Shown: positions 36,636-45,962, numbered from the stretch's first letter. The stretch: 64,000 nucleotides of DNA from AP-15 sp963732095 (GCA_963732095.1 CAVSZA010000025.1:1-64000), one strand, 5' to 3'. The notes: generated from the sequence alone by a model not told the origin. Made by a program: numbers and translations.

Positions 36636-37481
36636 TCACGACGAAGCTCTGGAGGGGCCGCCAGACAGGATTGCCTGGCTGCGGGCTTCCGGCGAGAGTT
36701 CGCGCAGTGATTTGTAGTAAGCCAGATTTTGCTCTACCGCAGCGTCATCCAGATCGATGCGGCCGAGCCGGGCCGCCTCCGCCGTGTTGCCGGTGAGGCC
36801 GTATATCAGCGCCAGGGTCTGCCGCTCTTGAGCCGTGCCGGCTGGGGACATCGCGAGCGGCTGCAGCACGGAGATGGCGTTCGGAAAATTACCGCTGAGT
36901 GCGAGCGACAAGGCGAGATCGACCGTCAGGCCCGGGTCGCCCGGTGCGCGGACGAGGCCGTTGCGATAGTAAGCTTGGGCTTCCCAATGACTTCCCGCCA
37001 GATCCTTTGTCACACCGAGCAGGAGCAAGAGCTTCGGGTCGTCTGGGCTCGCCTCCATCGCCTTTGCGAGGGGCGTCAGGGCCAATTCAGGCTTGCCGGT
37101 CTTCAGAAACGCCCTCGCCAGTCCGACCTGGGCGCCTTGGGTGTCACCAGGTCTGACCAAGGCTGCGTTGTAGCTGACGATTGCTTCGTTGATGCTGCCC
37201 ATCTGCAGCAGCACGTCGCCAGCCGCAATCAGAGGGGCGGGATCTTGGGGCGCCAATTCGGCGGCGCGCCGGTAGACCCCGAGGGCGTTGGGCAAATCTC
37301 CGCCGGATTGCGCCGCCGCGCCGATCCGCATCAGCATCGCATAGGTCGGGATCGGGCCGCCGCCATCGCGGCCCTCGACGCTCAGCGGGTCGAGGTGAAT
37401 CGGAGTAGTCACGCACCCCGCAAGCATGAGCGCCGCGATGATCGAGGAAAGCAACAGTAGCGGCGCAGAGTCTCCCCTCAT
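36636..37481 (-). CDS. TadD-like tetratricopeptide-repeat lipoprotein
   Basis: The protein (281 residues from ATG 37481) starts with a lipoprotein signal: basic start, hydrophobic SSIIAALM and the lipobox LAGC. At least four TPR units follow: DLPNALGVYRRAAELAPQDP, SINEAIVSYNAALVRPGD, KPELALTPLAKAMEASPDD and HWEAQAYYRNGLVRAPGD. This layout matches TadD, the pilotin-like TPR lipoprotein of Tad pilus systems, but no other tad gene is visible, so a general assembly role is equally possible. A GGGGGGA run just before the ATG decides the start over a longer frame. Confidence 0.8.
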   Translation of the reverse strand: MRGDSAPLLLLSSIIAALMLAGCVTTPIHLDPLSVEGRDGGGPIPTYAMLMRIGAAAQSGGDLPNALGVYRRAAELAPQDPAPLIAAGDVLLQMGSINEAIVSYNAALVRPGDTQGAQVGLARAFLKTGKPELALTPLAKAMEASPDDPKLLLLLGVTKDLAGSHWEAQAYYRNGLVRAPGDPGLTVDLALSLALSGNFPNAISVLQPLAMSPAGTAQERQTLALIYGLTGNTAEAARLGRIDLDDAAVEQNLAYYKSLRELSPEARSQAILSGGPSRASS

Positions 37482-37624
37482 TCTGCGCGGTCCCCCCTGA
37501 TGCCCAACACGTAAACCAACTCGTTGCACACTGTCCCCTGCGAGCAATTATGCAGGGAACGTCAAAGCCGCGTCCAGAATTTCTTGCTGCCCCGAAAAAC
37601 CGCATGTGCCCGCGCTTTTGGGCA

Positions 37625-37676
37625 GCGGGACAAGGCCCGCAACTCCGCCGAATCGGAGCGCCGAATTCCCGGAGTT
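37625..37676 (-). terminator. Candidate stem-loops after alaS
   Basis: On the minus strand the alaS stop lies in an inverted repeat (AACTCCG at 37641-37647 pairs with CGGAGTT at 37670-37676), followed by a second hairpin GCGGGCCTTGTCCCGC (37640-37625). No U-run follows directly, so intrinsic termination is only a possibility. Confidence 0.3.
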
Positions 37677-40338
37677 ACGCGGCGGCTTGCAGCTTGGCGG
37701 CGATGGCGCGCTCGACGGCGGCCAATGCCATCTCGGCGCGAGAGGCGTCGGGACCGCCCGCCTGCGCCATGTCGGCGCGGCCGCCGCCGCCCTTGCCGCC
37801 GAGCGCTTCGGCGCCGAGACGAACCAGCTCGACCGCGTCGAAACGGCCGGTCAGATCGGCGGTGACGCCGACGACGATCGCCGCCTTGCCGTCGGCACGC
37901 GAGACGGCCGCGACGACACCCGAGCCGATGCGGCGCTTCAGATCGTCCGCGAGGGTTTTGAGCTCGCGCCCCGGGACCCCGTCGACTACCCGGCCGTCGA
38001 ATGCGATGTCGCCGATGCGTTTCTCGGTCGATTTGGTCGAAGGGCCGGCGTTTGCCAGCGCGCGCCGGGCTTCGGAGAGTTCGCGCTCGAGCCGGCGGCG
38101 TTCCTCGACGAGATTGACGATGCGCGCCGGCAGTTCGGAGGGCGTCGTGCGCAACGCCGCCGCGGCCTCGCGCAATACCCCTTCTTCCTCGGCAAGATAT
38201 GCCTCGGCCGCGGCCCCGGTCAGAGCTTCGATCCGGCGCACGCCAGAGGCGATCGCCATTTCGCCGACGATCTTGAAGAGCCCGATGTCGCCGGTGCGGC
38301 CGACATGGGTGCCGCCGCACAGCTCGACCGAGAAGGGCTGCTCGTCGTCACTCGTTGCGCCCATCGCGACGACCCGGACCTCGTCGCCGTATTTCTCGCC
38401 GAACAGCGCCAACGCGCCTTCGGCGACGGCGCGGTCCGGGGTTAACAAGCGGGTGCGCACGGCGCTGTTGGCCCGAATGCGCTCATTGACCTCGGCCTCG
38501 ATCGCCCGGATGTCCTCCTGCGTCAGCGGCCGCGGATGGCTGAAATCGAAGCGCAGCCGGTCGGGCGCGACAAGCGAGCCCTTCTGCGTCACATGCTCGC
38601 CGAGGCGCTGGCGCAGCGCCTCATGGAGCAGATGCGTGACCGAATGGTTGGCGCGCAGCAGCCGGCGGTGCGAACCGTCGACCCTGAGCTCGACCGCCTC
38701 GCCGATTTTCAAGCTGCCGTGGGTCAGTGTGCCGAGATGAACGTGCAGATCGCCCGCTTTCTTGACTGTGTCGCGCACCGCCAGCTCGGCGCCGTCGGGC
38801 GAAAAGATGACCCCGCTGTCGCCCATCTGGCCGCCCGATTCCGCATAAAACGGCGTCTGGTTGACGATGACGCCGATTTCATCCCCGGCCCCGGCCTCGT
38901 CGACGCGGCGGTCGCCGAGCATCATCGCCAGGACGACGCCCTCGGCGATTTCGGTCTCGTAGCCGAGGAATTCGGTGGCGCCGACTTCCTCGCGCAAGCC
39001 GAACCACACCGCCTCGGTTGCCGCCTCGCCCGATCCGACCCAGCTCCGGCGCGCTTCCTCGCGCTGCCGTTGCATTGCCGCCGTGAAGCCCTCGACCGCC
39101 ACCCTGCGGCCCTGACCGCGCAGCACGTCCTCGGTCAGGTCGAGCGGGAAGCCGAAGGTGTCGTATAGCCGGAAGGCGACCTCGCCGGGCAATGCCGCGC
39201 CTGGGCGGAGCCGGGCCGTTTCCTCTTCGAGCAGGCGCAGCCCGCGGTCGAGCATCTGCTTGAAGTTGGTCTCTTCGAACCGCAATGTTTCGGAGATCAG
39301 CGGCTGCGCGCGCAGCAATTCGGGATAGGCGGCGCCCATCTGCTGCACCAGTGCCGGCACCAGCCGCCACATCAGCGGATCCTTGCAGCCGAGGATATGC
39401 GCGTGCCGCATCGCCCGGCGCATGATCCGGCGCAGCACATAACCGCGCCCTTCCTTGCTTGGCAGCACCCCGTCGGCGATCAGGAAAGCCGAGGCGCGCA
39501 GATGATCGGCAATAACGCGATGCGAGACCGCGTGAGGCCCGTCCGGTGCAACGCCGGAGGCTTCCGCCGAGGCCAAGATCAAGGCCCGGAAGAGGTCGAT
39601 GTCGTAATTGTCGTGCTTGCCTTGCAGAACCGCGGCGATGCGTTCGAGCCCCATGCCGGTGTCGACCGAGGGACGCGGCAGCGGGACCCGCTCACCCGGG
39701 CTCACCTGGTCAAACTGCGTGAAGACGAGGTTCCAGATTTCGATGAAGCGGTCGCCCTCCGCATCGGTGCTTCCCGGGGGACCCCCCCGGATGGACGGGC
39801 CGTGATCGTAAAAGATCTCCGAGCACGGGCCGCACGGGCCGACGTCGCCCATCATCCAGAAATTGTCCGAAGTGGCGATGCGGATGATCTTCGACTCCGG
39901 CAAGCCGGCGATGTTTGCCCACAGGCTCGCTGCCTCGTCGTCCTCAGCGTAGACCGTCACCAGCAGACGGTCGCGGGCGAGCCCGAACTCGCGAGTGATC
40001 AGGTTCCAGGCAAGCTCGATCGCCCGGTCCTTGAAGTAATCGCCGAACGAGAAATTCCCCAGCATCTCGAAAAACGTATGGTGCCGGGCGGTATAGCCGA
40101 CGTTCTCCAGATCGTTGTGCTTGCCGCCGGCCCGCACGCATTTCTGCGCCGTGGCGGCGCGCTGATAGGGCCGCTTCTCCAAGCCGGTGAAGACGTTCTT
40201 GAACTGCACCATGCCGGCATTGGTGAACAACAATGTCGGATCGTTGCGCGGCACCAGCGGGCTCGACGGGACGATTTCGTGGCCGTGGCGCGCGAAATAG
40301 TCGAGAAAGGCTGCGCGGATGTCGTTGGTGGTCTGCAT
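37675..40338 (-). CDS. alaS: Alanyl-tRNA synthetase
   Basis: A class II synthetase of 887 residues, charging tRNA-Ala in the cytoplasm. The catalytic domain starts DIRAAFLDYFARHGHEIVPSS with motifs FTNAGMVQFKNVFTG and GNFSFGDYFKDRAIELAW. The editing domain has the zinc ligands in NHSVTHLLHEALR and ELCGGTHV, and the C-terminal DHHA1 part has GKGGGGRADMAQAGG. The ATG at 40338 gives the canonical N-terminus; longer frames add unrelated residues. It is complete. The usual neighbour recA is absent here. Confidence 0.97.
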   Translation of the reverse strand: MQTTNDIRAAFLDYFARHGHEIVPSSPLVPRNDPTLLFTNAGMVQFKNVFTGLEKRPYQRAATAQKCVRAGGKHNDLENVGYTARHHTFFEMLGNFSFGDYFKDRAIELAWNLITREFGLARDRLLVTVYAEDDEAASLWANIAGLPESKIIRIATSDNFWMMGDVGPCGPCSEIFYDHGPSIRGGPPGSTDAEGDRFIEIWNLVFTQFDQVSPGERVPLPRPSVDTGMGLERIAAVLQGKHDNYDIDLFRALILASAEASGVAPDGPHAVSHRVIADHLRASAFLIADGVLPSKEGRGYVLRRIMRRAMRHAHILGCKDPLMWRLVPALVQQMGAAYPELLRAQPLISETLRFEETNFKQMLDRGLRLLEEETARLRPGAALPGEVAFRLYDTFGFPLDLTEDVLRGQGRRVAVEGFTAAMQRQREEARRSWVGSGEAATEAVWFGLREEVGATEFLGYETEIAEGVVLAMMLGDRRVDEAGAGDEIGVIVNQTPFYAESGGQMGDSGVIFSPDGAELAVRDTVKKAGDLHVHLGTLTHGSLKIGEAVELRVDGSHRRLLRANHSVTHLLHEALRQRLGEHVTQKGSLVAPDRLRFDFSHPRPLTQEDIRAIEAEVNERIRANSAVRTRLLTPDRAVAEGALALFGEKYGDEVRVVAMGATSDDEQPFSVELCGGTHVGRTGDIGLFKIVGEMAIASGVRRIEALTGAAAEAYLAEEEGVLREAAAALRTTPSELPARIVNLVEERRRLERELSEARRALANAGPSTKSTEKRIGDIAFDGRVVDGVPGRELKTLADDLKRRIGSGVVAAVSRADGKAAIVVGVTADLTGRFDAVELVRLGAEALGGKGGGGRADMAQAGGPDASRAEMALAAVERAIAAKLQAAA

Positions 40339-40446
40339 AGACAGATTCTGGCCCTCCGCGGCGATCATACAAGGGGCATACAAGGGCGAGCATTAAGCCC
40401 GCGCCATCGGCGTTTTGTACAGATCGCAATGCGGTGTGTTTAACGC

Positions 40447-41835
40447 TTGGTAAATGAACGACGCCTTAAGCTGAGCTCGGCAGCGCAGGCAGTCGACACC
40501 GGTGGAAGCGCACGAGCATTCTCGCAAGGGGTGTTGAGCAAATTGGCGTATCGCCTGGCGATCCCCCTCGGTGTGCTGTGCCTCTACGCGATCATGGCGG
40601 GGCTGTGGCTCTCGGGGGCGCACTCGCTCTATTTCGGCGCTCTGCGCCTAATTGGCGTCGAACCGTTCAGCTTTCCTTTTCTCGACACGCACGCGGTTCT
40701 GGCGGCAGCCGAATGCGCGCAGCAGGGCATCGAGGTTTATTTGTCCAATCCCTGCGACGCGCTGGGGCGCCCGCATGCCTATTCGCCGCTGTGGCTGGCG
40801 ATCGTGCCAGGGTCGCTCGGGACGAGCGCAACTGGGTGGGCCGGCGCGAGCCTCGACCTACTGTTCCTTTTCTCATTGGCTGTCGTGTTGCGCCCACGTA
40901 CCGTCAGGCAGCTGCTTATCCTTGCCGCGGCGGTGGTTTCGCCAATGACGATCTACGCTTTGGAACGCGCCAACAATGATCTAGTCATATTCTTGCTGGT
41001 GATCTGCGGAGCGATGCTTTTCACCTTCCCGCGCCCCTACCGGCTGTTCTCCTACGGACTTTTCGTGGCCGCCGGCCTCCTGAAATACTATCCGCTCGCG
41101 CTGCTGGTCCTCGCCGCACGCGAAGGGCGGCGGGACGGCTTGGTCATAGCAGCAGCGGCCATTTTAGCGCTGGTCTTCTTCGCCGTTGCCTTTTACCCTG
41201 AGCTGAGCCTAGCGGCAGCGAGTATCCCTGCCGCAGCCTCTTATTTCACCGACGCCTTCTCCGCCCGCAACCTGCCGTTCGGTTTCGCGGAAGCCTTGGG
41301 CAAAGGTGTCGCGCGCACCCTGATCGCGGGATCGCTGCTGGCAGCGCTGTCGGGAGTGGCAATTGCGCGGATGCTTCGTACGGTTCGGCTGCTCGGGCGC
41401 GAGCAGCTCGATTGGGCATCGAGAGAGGCGCAGTTCCTCGTCATCGGCGGCTTGTTGGTTGCGGCCTGCTTCTTTGCCGGCCAGAACATCGGTTATCGCG
41501 GCATTCTTCTTCTCCCAGTGCTGTCCGGGCTGGTCTGCCTCCATCGCTCGGTCGAGGACCGAGAGGTACGACGATTTTGCGGCCAGATGATCGCGGCGGC
41601 ACTCTTCGTCATGTGGGAGGAGTGCTTCCGCCGCGCTCTCCACACCGCGATCTCCCCGGCCCCTGGCGCGGGGCTGAGCTCGCGCGCCGAGGTGTTCTTT
41701 TGGATCGGCCGGGAGCTGGTGTGGTGGTGGTTGGTTGTCGGGCTCGCCGCGCTCGTTTTATCGTTTCTCCGGCAATCGCCTTTCGCGGAGATTTTCGGAA
41801 GAACCGCCGCAGGTCCCGCCCCTTCGCCGGTCTGA
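40447..41835 (+). CDS. Integral membrane protein, GT87/DUF2029-like glycosyltransferase
   Basis: A protein of up to 462 residues with about ten helices. The periplasmic-facing loop after helix 1 (FPFLDTHAVLAAAECAQQGIEVY, NPCDALGRPHAYSPLW) and YALERANNDLVIFLLVI resemble polyprenol-phosphate-dependent GT87 mannosyltransferases, with acidic residues where such enzymes place their catalytic base. A cell-envelope glycan role is likely. The start is unclear: TTG at 40447 or GTG at 40531, where the membrane part soon begins; neither has a perfect ribosome site. It diverges from alaS. Confidence 0.7.
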   Translation: MVNERRLKLSSAAQAVDTGGSARAFSQGVLSKLAYRLAIPLGVLCLYAIMAGLWLSGAHSLYFGALRLIGVEPFSFPFLDTHAVLAAAECAQQGIEVYLSNPCDALGRPHAYSPLWLAIVPGSLGTSATGWAGASLDLLFLFSLAVVLRPRTVRQLLILAAAVVSPMTIYALERANNDLVIFLLVICGAMLFTFPRPYRLFSYGLFVAAGLLKYYPLALLVLAAREGRRDGLVIAAAAILALVFFAVAFYPELSLAAASIPAAASYFTDAFSARNLPFGFAEALGKGVARTLIAGSLLAALSGVAIARMLRTVRLLGREQLDWASREAQFLVIGGLLVAACFFAGQNIGYRGILLLPVLSGLVCLHRSVEDREVRRFCGQMIAAALFVMWEECFRRALHTAISPAPGAGLSSRAEVFFWIGRELVWWWLVVGLAALVLSFLRQSPFAEIFGRTAAGPAPSPV

Positions 41836-41839
41836 CCGT

Positions 41840-42268
41840 CTAACGCAGCCGCGCCACGACGGCCGGAAGGGCGGCGATGTCGATGCCGTGTTGGGCGGCT
41901 TCGGCGATAAGCGAGAGCGCGTTGGCTCCCTCGCGCATGCGGGTCAAAGCCCACAGCAGCGCCGAGCGGGTTCCGCTGCGGCAATGCGCCACGACCGGCG
42001 CCGGTCCACTCCGCAAAGCTGTGGCAAAGGCGTCGACATCGGCGCGCGACAGCGTAGCGGCGGTGATCGGGATGTGGTGGTACGCGATCCCGTGCGCCTC
42101 AGCGATGCGCCGCGCCTCGACCGCCGGAAGCTGCCCGGGGTCTTCGCCATCGGGGCGATTGTTGATGATCGTGCGTACACCGGCTGCGGCGAGCGCATCG
42201 ATGTCCGCCCGGTCGAGCCTGCCGGCGACGCTTACTCCGGGGGCTAACGGAAACAGCTGGGCTGACAT
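41840..42268 (-). CDS. TIGR01244 family protein (DSP-like phosphatase/sulfur transferase domain)
   Basis: A 142-residue protein with a cysteine-phosphatase fold: GVSVAGRLDRADIDALAAAG, TIINNRPDGEDPGQ and the active-site P-loop HCRSGTRSALLWALTR (HCxxGxR). Proteins of this family occur alone or fused to beta-lactamase-like sulfur dioxygenases (Blh), and are thought to act in sulfide or persulfide metabolism; the substrate is unproven. It stands alone here, convergent with the membrane protein gene. Confidence 0.82.
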   Translation of the reverse strand: MSAQLFPLAPGVSVAGRLDRADIDALAAAGVRTIINNRPDGEDPGQLPAVEARRIAEAHGIAYHHIPITAATLSRADVDAFATALRSGPAPVVAHCRSGTRSALLWALTRMREGANALSLIAEAAQHGIDIAALPAVVARLR

Positions 42269-42353
42269 GCCGGTCCTCCACGATGCTCTGCGAGCAGCCT
42301 CGCAGCCCTAAACGGGAGCGTCACCAATAAAAGCGGTGGCGTCACCAAAAAAA

Positions 42354-42827
42354 TTACGCGGCGAATTGCGGCGGGCGCTGCACAAAGTCGCCGGCGCGGA
42401 TCCAGAACCGCTCGAGGCGCCGGAGTGCGGCGTTGGCGCCTTGCAGATCTTCGACGCTCACCGCGGCGTTCGGCAGCATTTCCGCATGGCGTTGATGCAT
42501 CGCGGTCAGGCTGTCGCGCAACCTGATACCCTTTTCGGTCAGGTGGACATGGATCGAACGCCGGTCGTGGAGCGAGCGCTGCTGCGCCAGATACCCGTTC
42601 TCGACCATCTTCTTGACGTTGTACGAGACGTTCGAGCCGAGATAGCAGCCCCGCAACGTGAGTTCACCGACCGTCATCTCCGCGTCGCCGATATTGAAGA
42701 GCATCATTCCCTGAACGTTGTTGATGTCGTGGATTCCGAGTCCTTCGAGCTCGAGCTTTACGACTTCGAGAAAATGGCGGTGGAGTTGCTCGACGAGCGA
42801 AATCACCTCCAGATATACGGTATTCAT
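42354..42827 (-). CDS. MarR-family transcriptional regulator, LdtR-like
   Basis: A 157-residue winged-helix regulator. The sequence closely follows LdtR of the Rhizobiales: YLEVISLVEQLHRHFLEVVK, GIHDINNVQGMMLFNIGD, TVGELTLRGCYLGSNVSYNV and the wing SLHDRRSIHVHLTEKG. LdtR controls an L,D-transpeptidase and osmotic or cell-wall stress genes in Liberibacter and Sinorhizobium. No transpeptidase gene is adjacent, so it acts in trans, if that role holds. Confidence 0.85.
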   Translation of the reverse strand: MNTVYLEVISLVEQLHRHFLEVVKLELEGLGIHDINNVQGMMLFNIGDAEMTVGELTLRGCYLGSNVSYNVKKMVENGYLAQQRSLHDRRSIHVHLTEKGIRLRDSLTAMHQRHAEMLPNAAVSVEDLQGANAALRRLERFWIRAGDFVQRPPQFAA

Positions 42828-42888
42828 TCAAACCTCGCTTGCCGGCAATCAGGCGGTAATCTTACCGGCAGTTTGTAAATTTATCGTT

Positions 42889-43788
42889 TCAAATTTTACC
42901 GTCGGATTTGCCGATTAAGCGATAGATCCCGGAAAAATCGAGAACGCCGGCGCCCCGATCGACGAACAATTGGTAAAGATTGGCAGCAGCTGCGCCGAGC
43001 GGGGTAGCCGTCGCGGTGGCTCCCGCCGCCTGCTGCGCGAGCCGAAATCCTTCAACATCATCGCCGCGGTGAAGCCGGGTGCGTAGTCGCGGTTCGCCGG
43101 CGACGCCGGGACCGGTCCCGGCACCGGGCAATAGCTCGTCAATGCCCAACATTGCCCGGATGATTTGGAACTGATGTCGAACAAGGTTTGTGCCTCGAGC
43201 CCGAGCCGCTCGGCGAGCGAAAACGCCTCACATACGGCAACCATCGACACGCCAAGGATCATGTTGTTGCAGATCTTGGCGGCCTGGCCGTTGCCGGCCG
43301 GGCCGGCATGGACGATCGTCCGGCCCATTGCAGCCAGTACCGGCTCGGCGCGCGCGAAGATTTCGGCCTCGCCGCCGACCATGAAGGTAAGGCTTGCCGC
43401 TTCCGCCCCCGCTACCCCGCCCGACACCGGTGCGTCGAGCATGTCGAAACCCGCCCCCTTCGCCGCCGCAGCCACCGCCCGCGCGGTTTCGACGTCGATC
43501 GTCGAAGAGTTCGATCAGCAATGCGCCGCGGCGGGCACTGGCAAGGACCCCGCCCCCGTCGAGATAGACCGAGCGCACCTGGGGGCCGGCGGGCAGCATC
43601 GTGATCACGATCTCACCGCCGGCGGCGGCCTCGGCGGCCGATGCGGCCGCATGGCCGCCCTTCATCGCCAGCGCCTCCATCGCTCTCGGCACAAGGTCGA
43701 ACCCGGTCACTTGGTGGCCGGCCCCGACGAGATTGGCCGCCATCGGCGCGCCCATATTGCCGAGCCCGATAAACCCAATCGTCGCCAT
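42889..43788 (-). pseudogene. mmsB: 3-hydroxyisobutyrate dehydrogenase with two frameshifts
   Basis: The NAD-dependent enzyme of valine breakdown converts 3-hydroxyisobutyrate to methylmalonate semialdehyde. The N-terminal Rossmann motif GFIGLGNMGAPMAANL, the substrate motif DAPVSGGVAGAEAASLTFMV, the catalytic Lys region (GNGQAAKICNNMILG) and LYQLFVDRGAGVLDFSGIY are all present. Two breaks exist: an extra T near 43508 (LIE then STIDVETARAV in another frame) and a missing base near 43045 (MMLKD then RLAQQAAGA). With both repaired it would be about 298 residues, full length. GAGGAGG lies before the ATG. As with the mutase gene, recent mutation and assembly error are both possible. Confidence 0.85.
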
Positions 43789-43809
43789 CCCCGATTTCCT
43801 CCTCGCCCT

Positions 43810-44345
43810 CTAATCAACCAAGGCAACAAGCTCTAGGCCGGAAGTCCGGCTGGACGTGATCCCAGCGGATGTTGCCGCCGAGGTGTTCAGCGACGGGAGC
43901 ATACCCCCGAGAAAAACGTAGCGTTGAATGAAGTCGATCCGTCGCCGATAGGATTGGAACGAAGCGTCGGCCATGGTGATGATTTGGAGGGCGGCCGCGC
44001 CGCCCGGTGCCAGACGCTCACGGACTCGCCTTCGGGCGAACGGGGACACGTAAAACTCTTTGCGGCAGCTCTGCCGAACGCCCCGCTGGCGGGACCAGTG
44101 ATGGGAATGACATAGGTGTGCCGTTCTGCGTGCCGATTGCTGAGCTCGTAAAGAATTGCGCTCGGCGCACCGCTGCGCCTGTAATAATAGTAGACTGTCA
44201 GCGGATTAAAAACATATCCGAGAATTCGTGGATTGCGGAGAACGCGGATCGCGCCGTCCGGTCGGAGGTTGGCCGCCGTCATTGGGCTTTCAACCCAGCG
44301 CCGAAGGTCGCCACCTCTGGCGTCGCCGCAATCGACAAAGATCAC
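43810..44345 (-). pseudogene. DUF1365 protein remnant, frameshifted
   Basis: Minus-strand reading VDCGDARGGDLRRWVE, IRVLRNPRILGYVFNPLTVY, AILYELSNRHAERHTYVIPI is typical of DUF1365 proteins. The frame then breaks near 44055 and continues as KEFYVSPFARRRVRERL and ALQIITMADASFQSYRR. The N-terminal part is missing because it is joined at about 44350 to the tail of a neighbouring oxidoreductase. DUF1365 genes normally sit with an FAD oxidoreductase and a cyclopropane fatty acid synthase. Confidence 0.75.
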
Positions 44346-44349
44346 GCTG

Positions 44350-44515
44350 GCGCCCAGCGCCGCCGGGTCGAACGGCGATCCAGATAGAGAAATTCATGGT
44401 GAAGGAGATCGCGGCCGCGGCTCTGGATCGGATTGAGCGTCACAAAACAGCGGGTGCCGCGGATCGATGCCTTGCCGCCGGTTCATCCAATAGCGTGCCG
44501 ACAACAGGCGTCAGC
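44350..44515 (-). pseudogene. C-terminal remnant of an NAD/FAD-dependent oxidoreductase
   Basis: Three overlapping frames on the minus strand spell YWMNRRQGIDPRHPL, FVTLNPIQSRGRDLLHHEFLY and FDPAALGA. This is the end of the amine-oxidase-like FAD protein found beside DUF1365 genes. It breaks off where the DUF1365 remnant begins, without the usual final FCGxYFGxGFHEDAL segment. Two frameshifts are needed within 170 bases, so it is long decayed. Confidence 0.65.
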
Positions 44516-44557
44516 GCAGAAGCGTCAATCCGTTTTTCATGGGAACTCGCTCCTCAA

Positions 44558-45889
44558 TCAGCCAACGAGCGGTTTATGTGCTGCGCGCTCGGCAGGCGGG
44601 ACCAATTCGCGTTCGGTCGGGCCGGTGTAGAGCTGGCGCGGGCGGAAGATGCGGGTTTCTGGATCGGCGATCATCTCGTTCCAGTGCGCGACCCAGCCGA
44701 CAGTGCGCGCCACTGCAAAGACCGGCGTAAACATCGCCGGCGGCAGGCCCAGCGCGCGGAAGATGATCCCCGAATAAAAGTCGACATTGGGATAGAGCTT
44801 GCGCTCGATGAAATAGTCGTCCTCGAGGGTGATCCGTTCCAGCTCCATTGCGAGCTTCAGAAGCGGGTCGTCGCGCTGTCCCAAGGCGTCGAGCACCTCG
44901 TAGCAACGCTGGCGCAAGACCTTGGCGCGCGGGTCGTAGCTCTTGTAGACGCGGTGCCCAAAACCCATCAACCGGAACGGGTCGCTCTTGTCTTTGGCGC
45001 GGCGCAAGATTTCGGGAATGCGGCCGATGCTGCCGATTTCCGCGAGCGTCTGCAACACGGCCTCGTTGGCGCCCCCGTGCAGCGGACCCCAGAGGGCGGC
45101 GATCGCGGCTGCGGTACAAGCGTAGGGGTTGGCTCGGGTAGACCCGACGAGCCGCATCGCCGAGGTCGAAGCATTCTGCTCGTGGTCGGCCTGGATGATC
45201 AGCAACGCGTCGAGGGCGCGCACCGCCGCGGCCGATGCCCGGTAGGGTTCGCACGGGACCGAGAACAACATGTTGAGAAGGTTCTCGGCATATCCGAGGT
45301 CGTTTTGCGGATACACGAAAGGCTGGCCGAGCGAATATTTGTAAGCCATCGCGGCGATCGCCGGCATTTTGGCGATCAGCCGATGCGAGGCGATCATCCG
45401 GTGCTGCGGATTAAAGATGTCGAGGCCGTCGTGGTAGAAGGCCGAGAGCGCCCCGACGACCCCACACATCACCGCCATCGGATGGGAATCGCGGCGAAAG
45501 CCGCGGTAGATCGCGTGAAGCTGCTCGTTCACCATCGTGTGATGGGTGATGTCATAGGTGAATTTGTCGAGTTGGGTCTCGGTCGGCAATTCGCCGTTGA
45601 GCAGCAGCCAGCAGATTTCCAGATAATTGCATCGCTCGACGAGATCGGCGATCGGGTAGCCGCGATAGAGCAGAACGCCGTTGTCGCCGTCGACATATGT
45701 GATCGCCGATCGGCAGATCCCCGTCCCGCCCAAAGCAGGATCATAGGCGTAGCACCCGGCCTCGCGGTACAGACCACGGATGTCGGCCATCAGTGGACCG
45801 ATCGTCGGGTGCAGTGTGGGGAGCATGGCCTTCCGGCCATTGTGCTCGATTCCGATCTGCGCCGACTGGATATCTGGCATTGCGGACAT
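44558..45889 (-). CDS. gltA: Type I citrate synthase
   Basis: Condenses acetyl-CoA with oxaloacetate at the start of the TCA cycle. The 443-residue chain has the catalytic residues in GPLHGGANEAVL (His), MGFGHRVYKSYDPRAK (His) and NVDFYSGIIFRALG (Asp), with the CoA/oxaloacetate Arg in ARTVGWVAHWNEM. The N-terminal LYREAGCYAYDPALGGTGICRS is typical of the allosteric hexameric bacterial type. CGGAGGAAG precedes the ATG. The gene diverges from an HTH-citrate synthase fusion across a 78-base gap holding two palindromes, which may control it. Confidence 0.95.
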   Translation of the reverse strand: MSAMPDIQSAQIGIEHNGRKAMLPTLHPTIGPLMADIRGLYREAGCYAYDPALGGTGICRSAITYVDGDNGVLLYRGYPIADLVERCNYLEICWLLLNGELPTETQLDKFTYDITHHTMVNEQLHAIYRGFRRDSHPMAVMCGVVGALSAFYHDGLDIFNPQHRMIASHRLIAKMPAIAAMAYKYSLGQPFVYPQNDLGYAENLLNMLFSVPCEPYRASAAAVRALDALLIIQADHEQNASTSAMRLVGSTRANPYACTAAAIAALWGPLHGGANEAVLQTLAEIGSIGRIPEILRRAKDKSDPFRLMGFGHRVYKSYDPRAKVLRQRCYEVLDALGQRDDPLLKLAMELERITLEDDYFIERKLYPNVDFYSGIIFRALGLPPAMFTPVFAVARTVGWVAHWNEMIADPETRIFRPRQLYTGPTERELVPPAERAAHKPLVG

Positions 45890-45935
45890 CGCTTCCTCCG
45901 GGTAAAGAGAGCCTGAGTAGATAGACTGCTCCCAA

Positions 45936-45962
45936 TTGAGTCAATCTTGATTATATAATCAA
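45936..45962. promoter_or_regulatory. Twin palindromes, candidate operator, overlapping a TATAAT box
   Basis: The gap between gltA and the HTH-citrate synthase gene holds TTGAGTCAA (45936-45944) and the perfect 16-base palindrome TTGATTATATAATCAA (45947-45962); both share TTGA/TCAA half-sites. TATAAT (45954-45959) lies inside the second one, only 8 bases before the ATG at 45968, so the plus-strand message may be leaderless. No good -35 box was found. Confidence 0.65.

Noticed and set aside
37550..38740. Plus-strand frame opposite alaS
   Set aside because: Low-complexity Ser/Arg/Ala-rich translation antisense to alaS.
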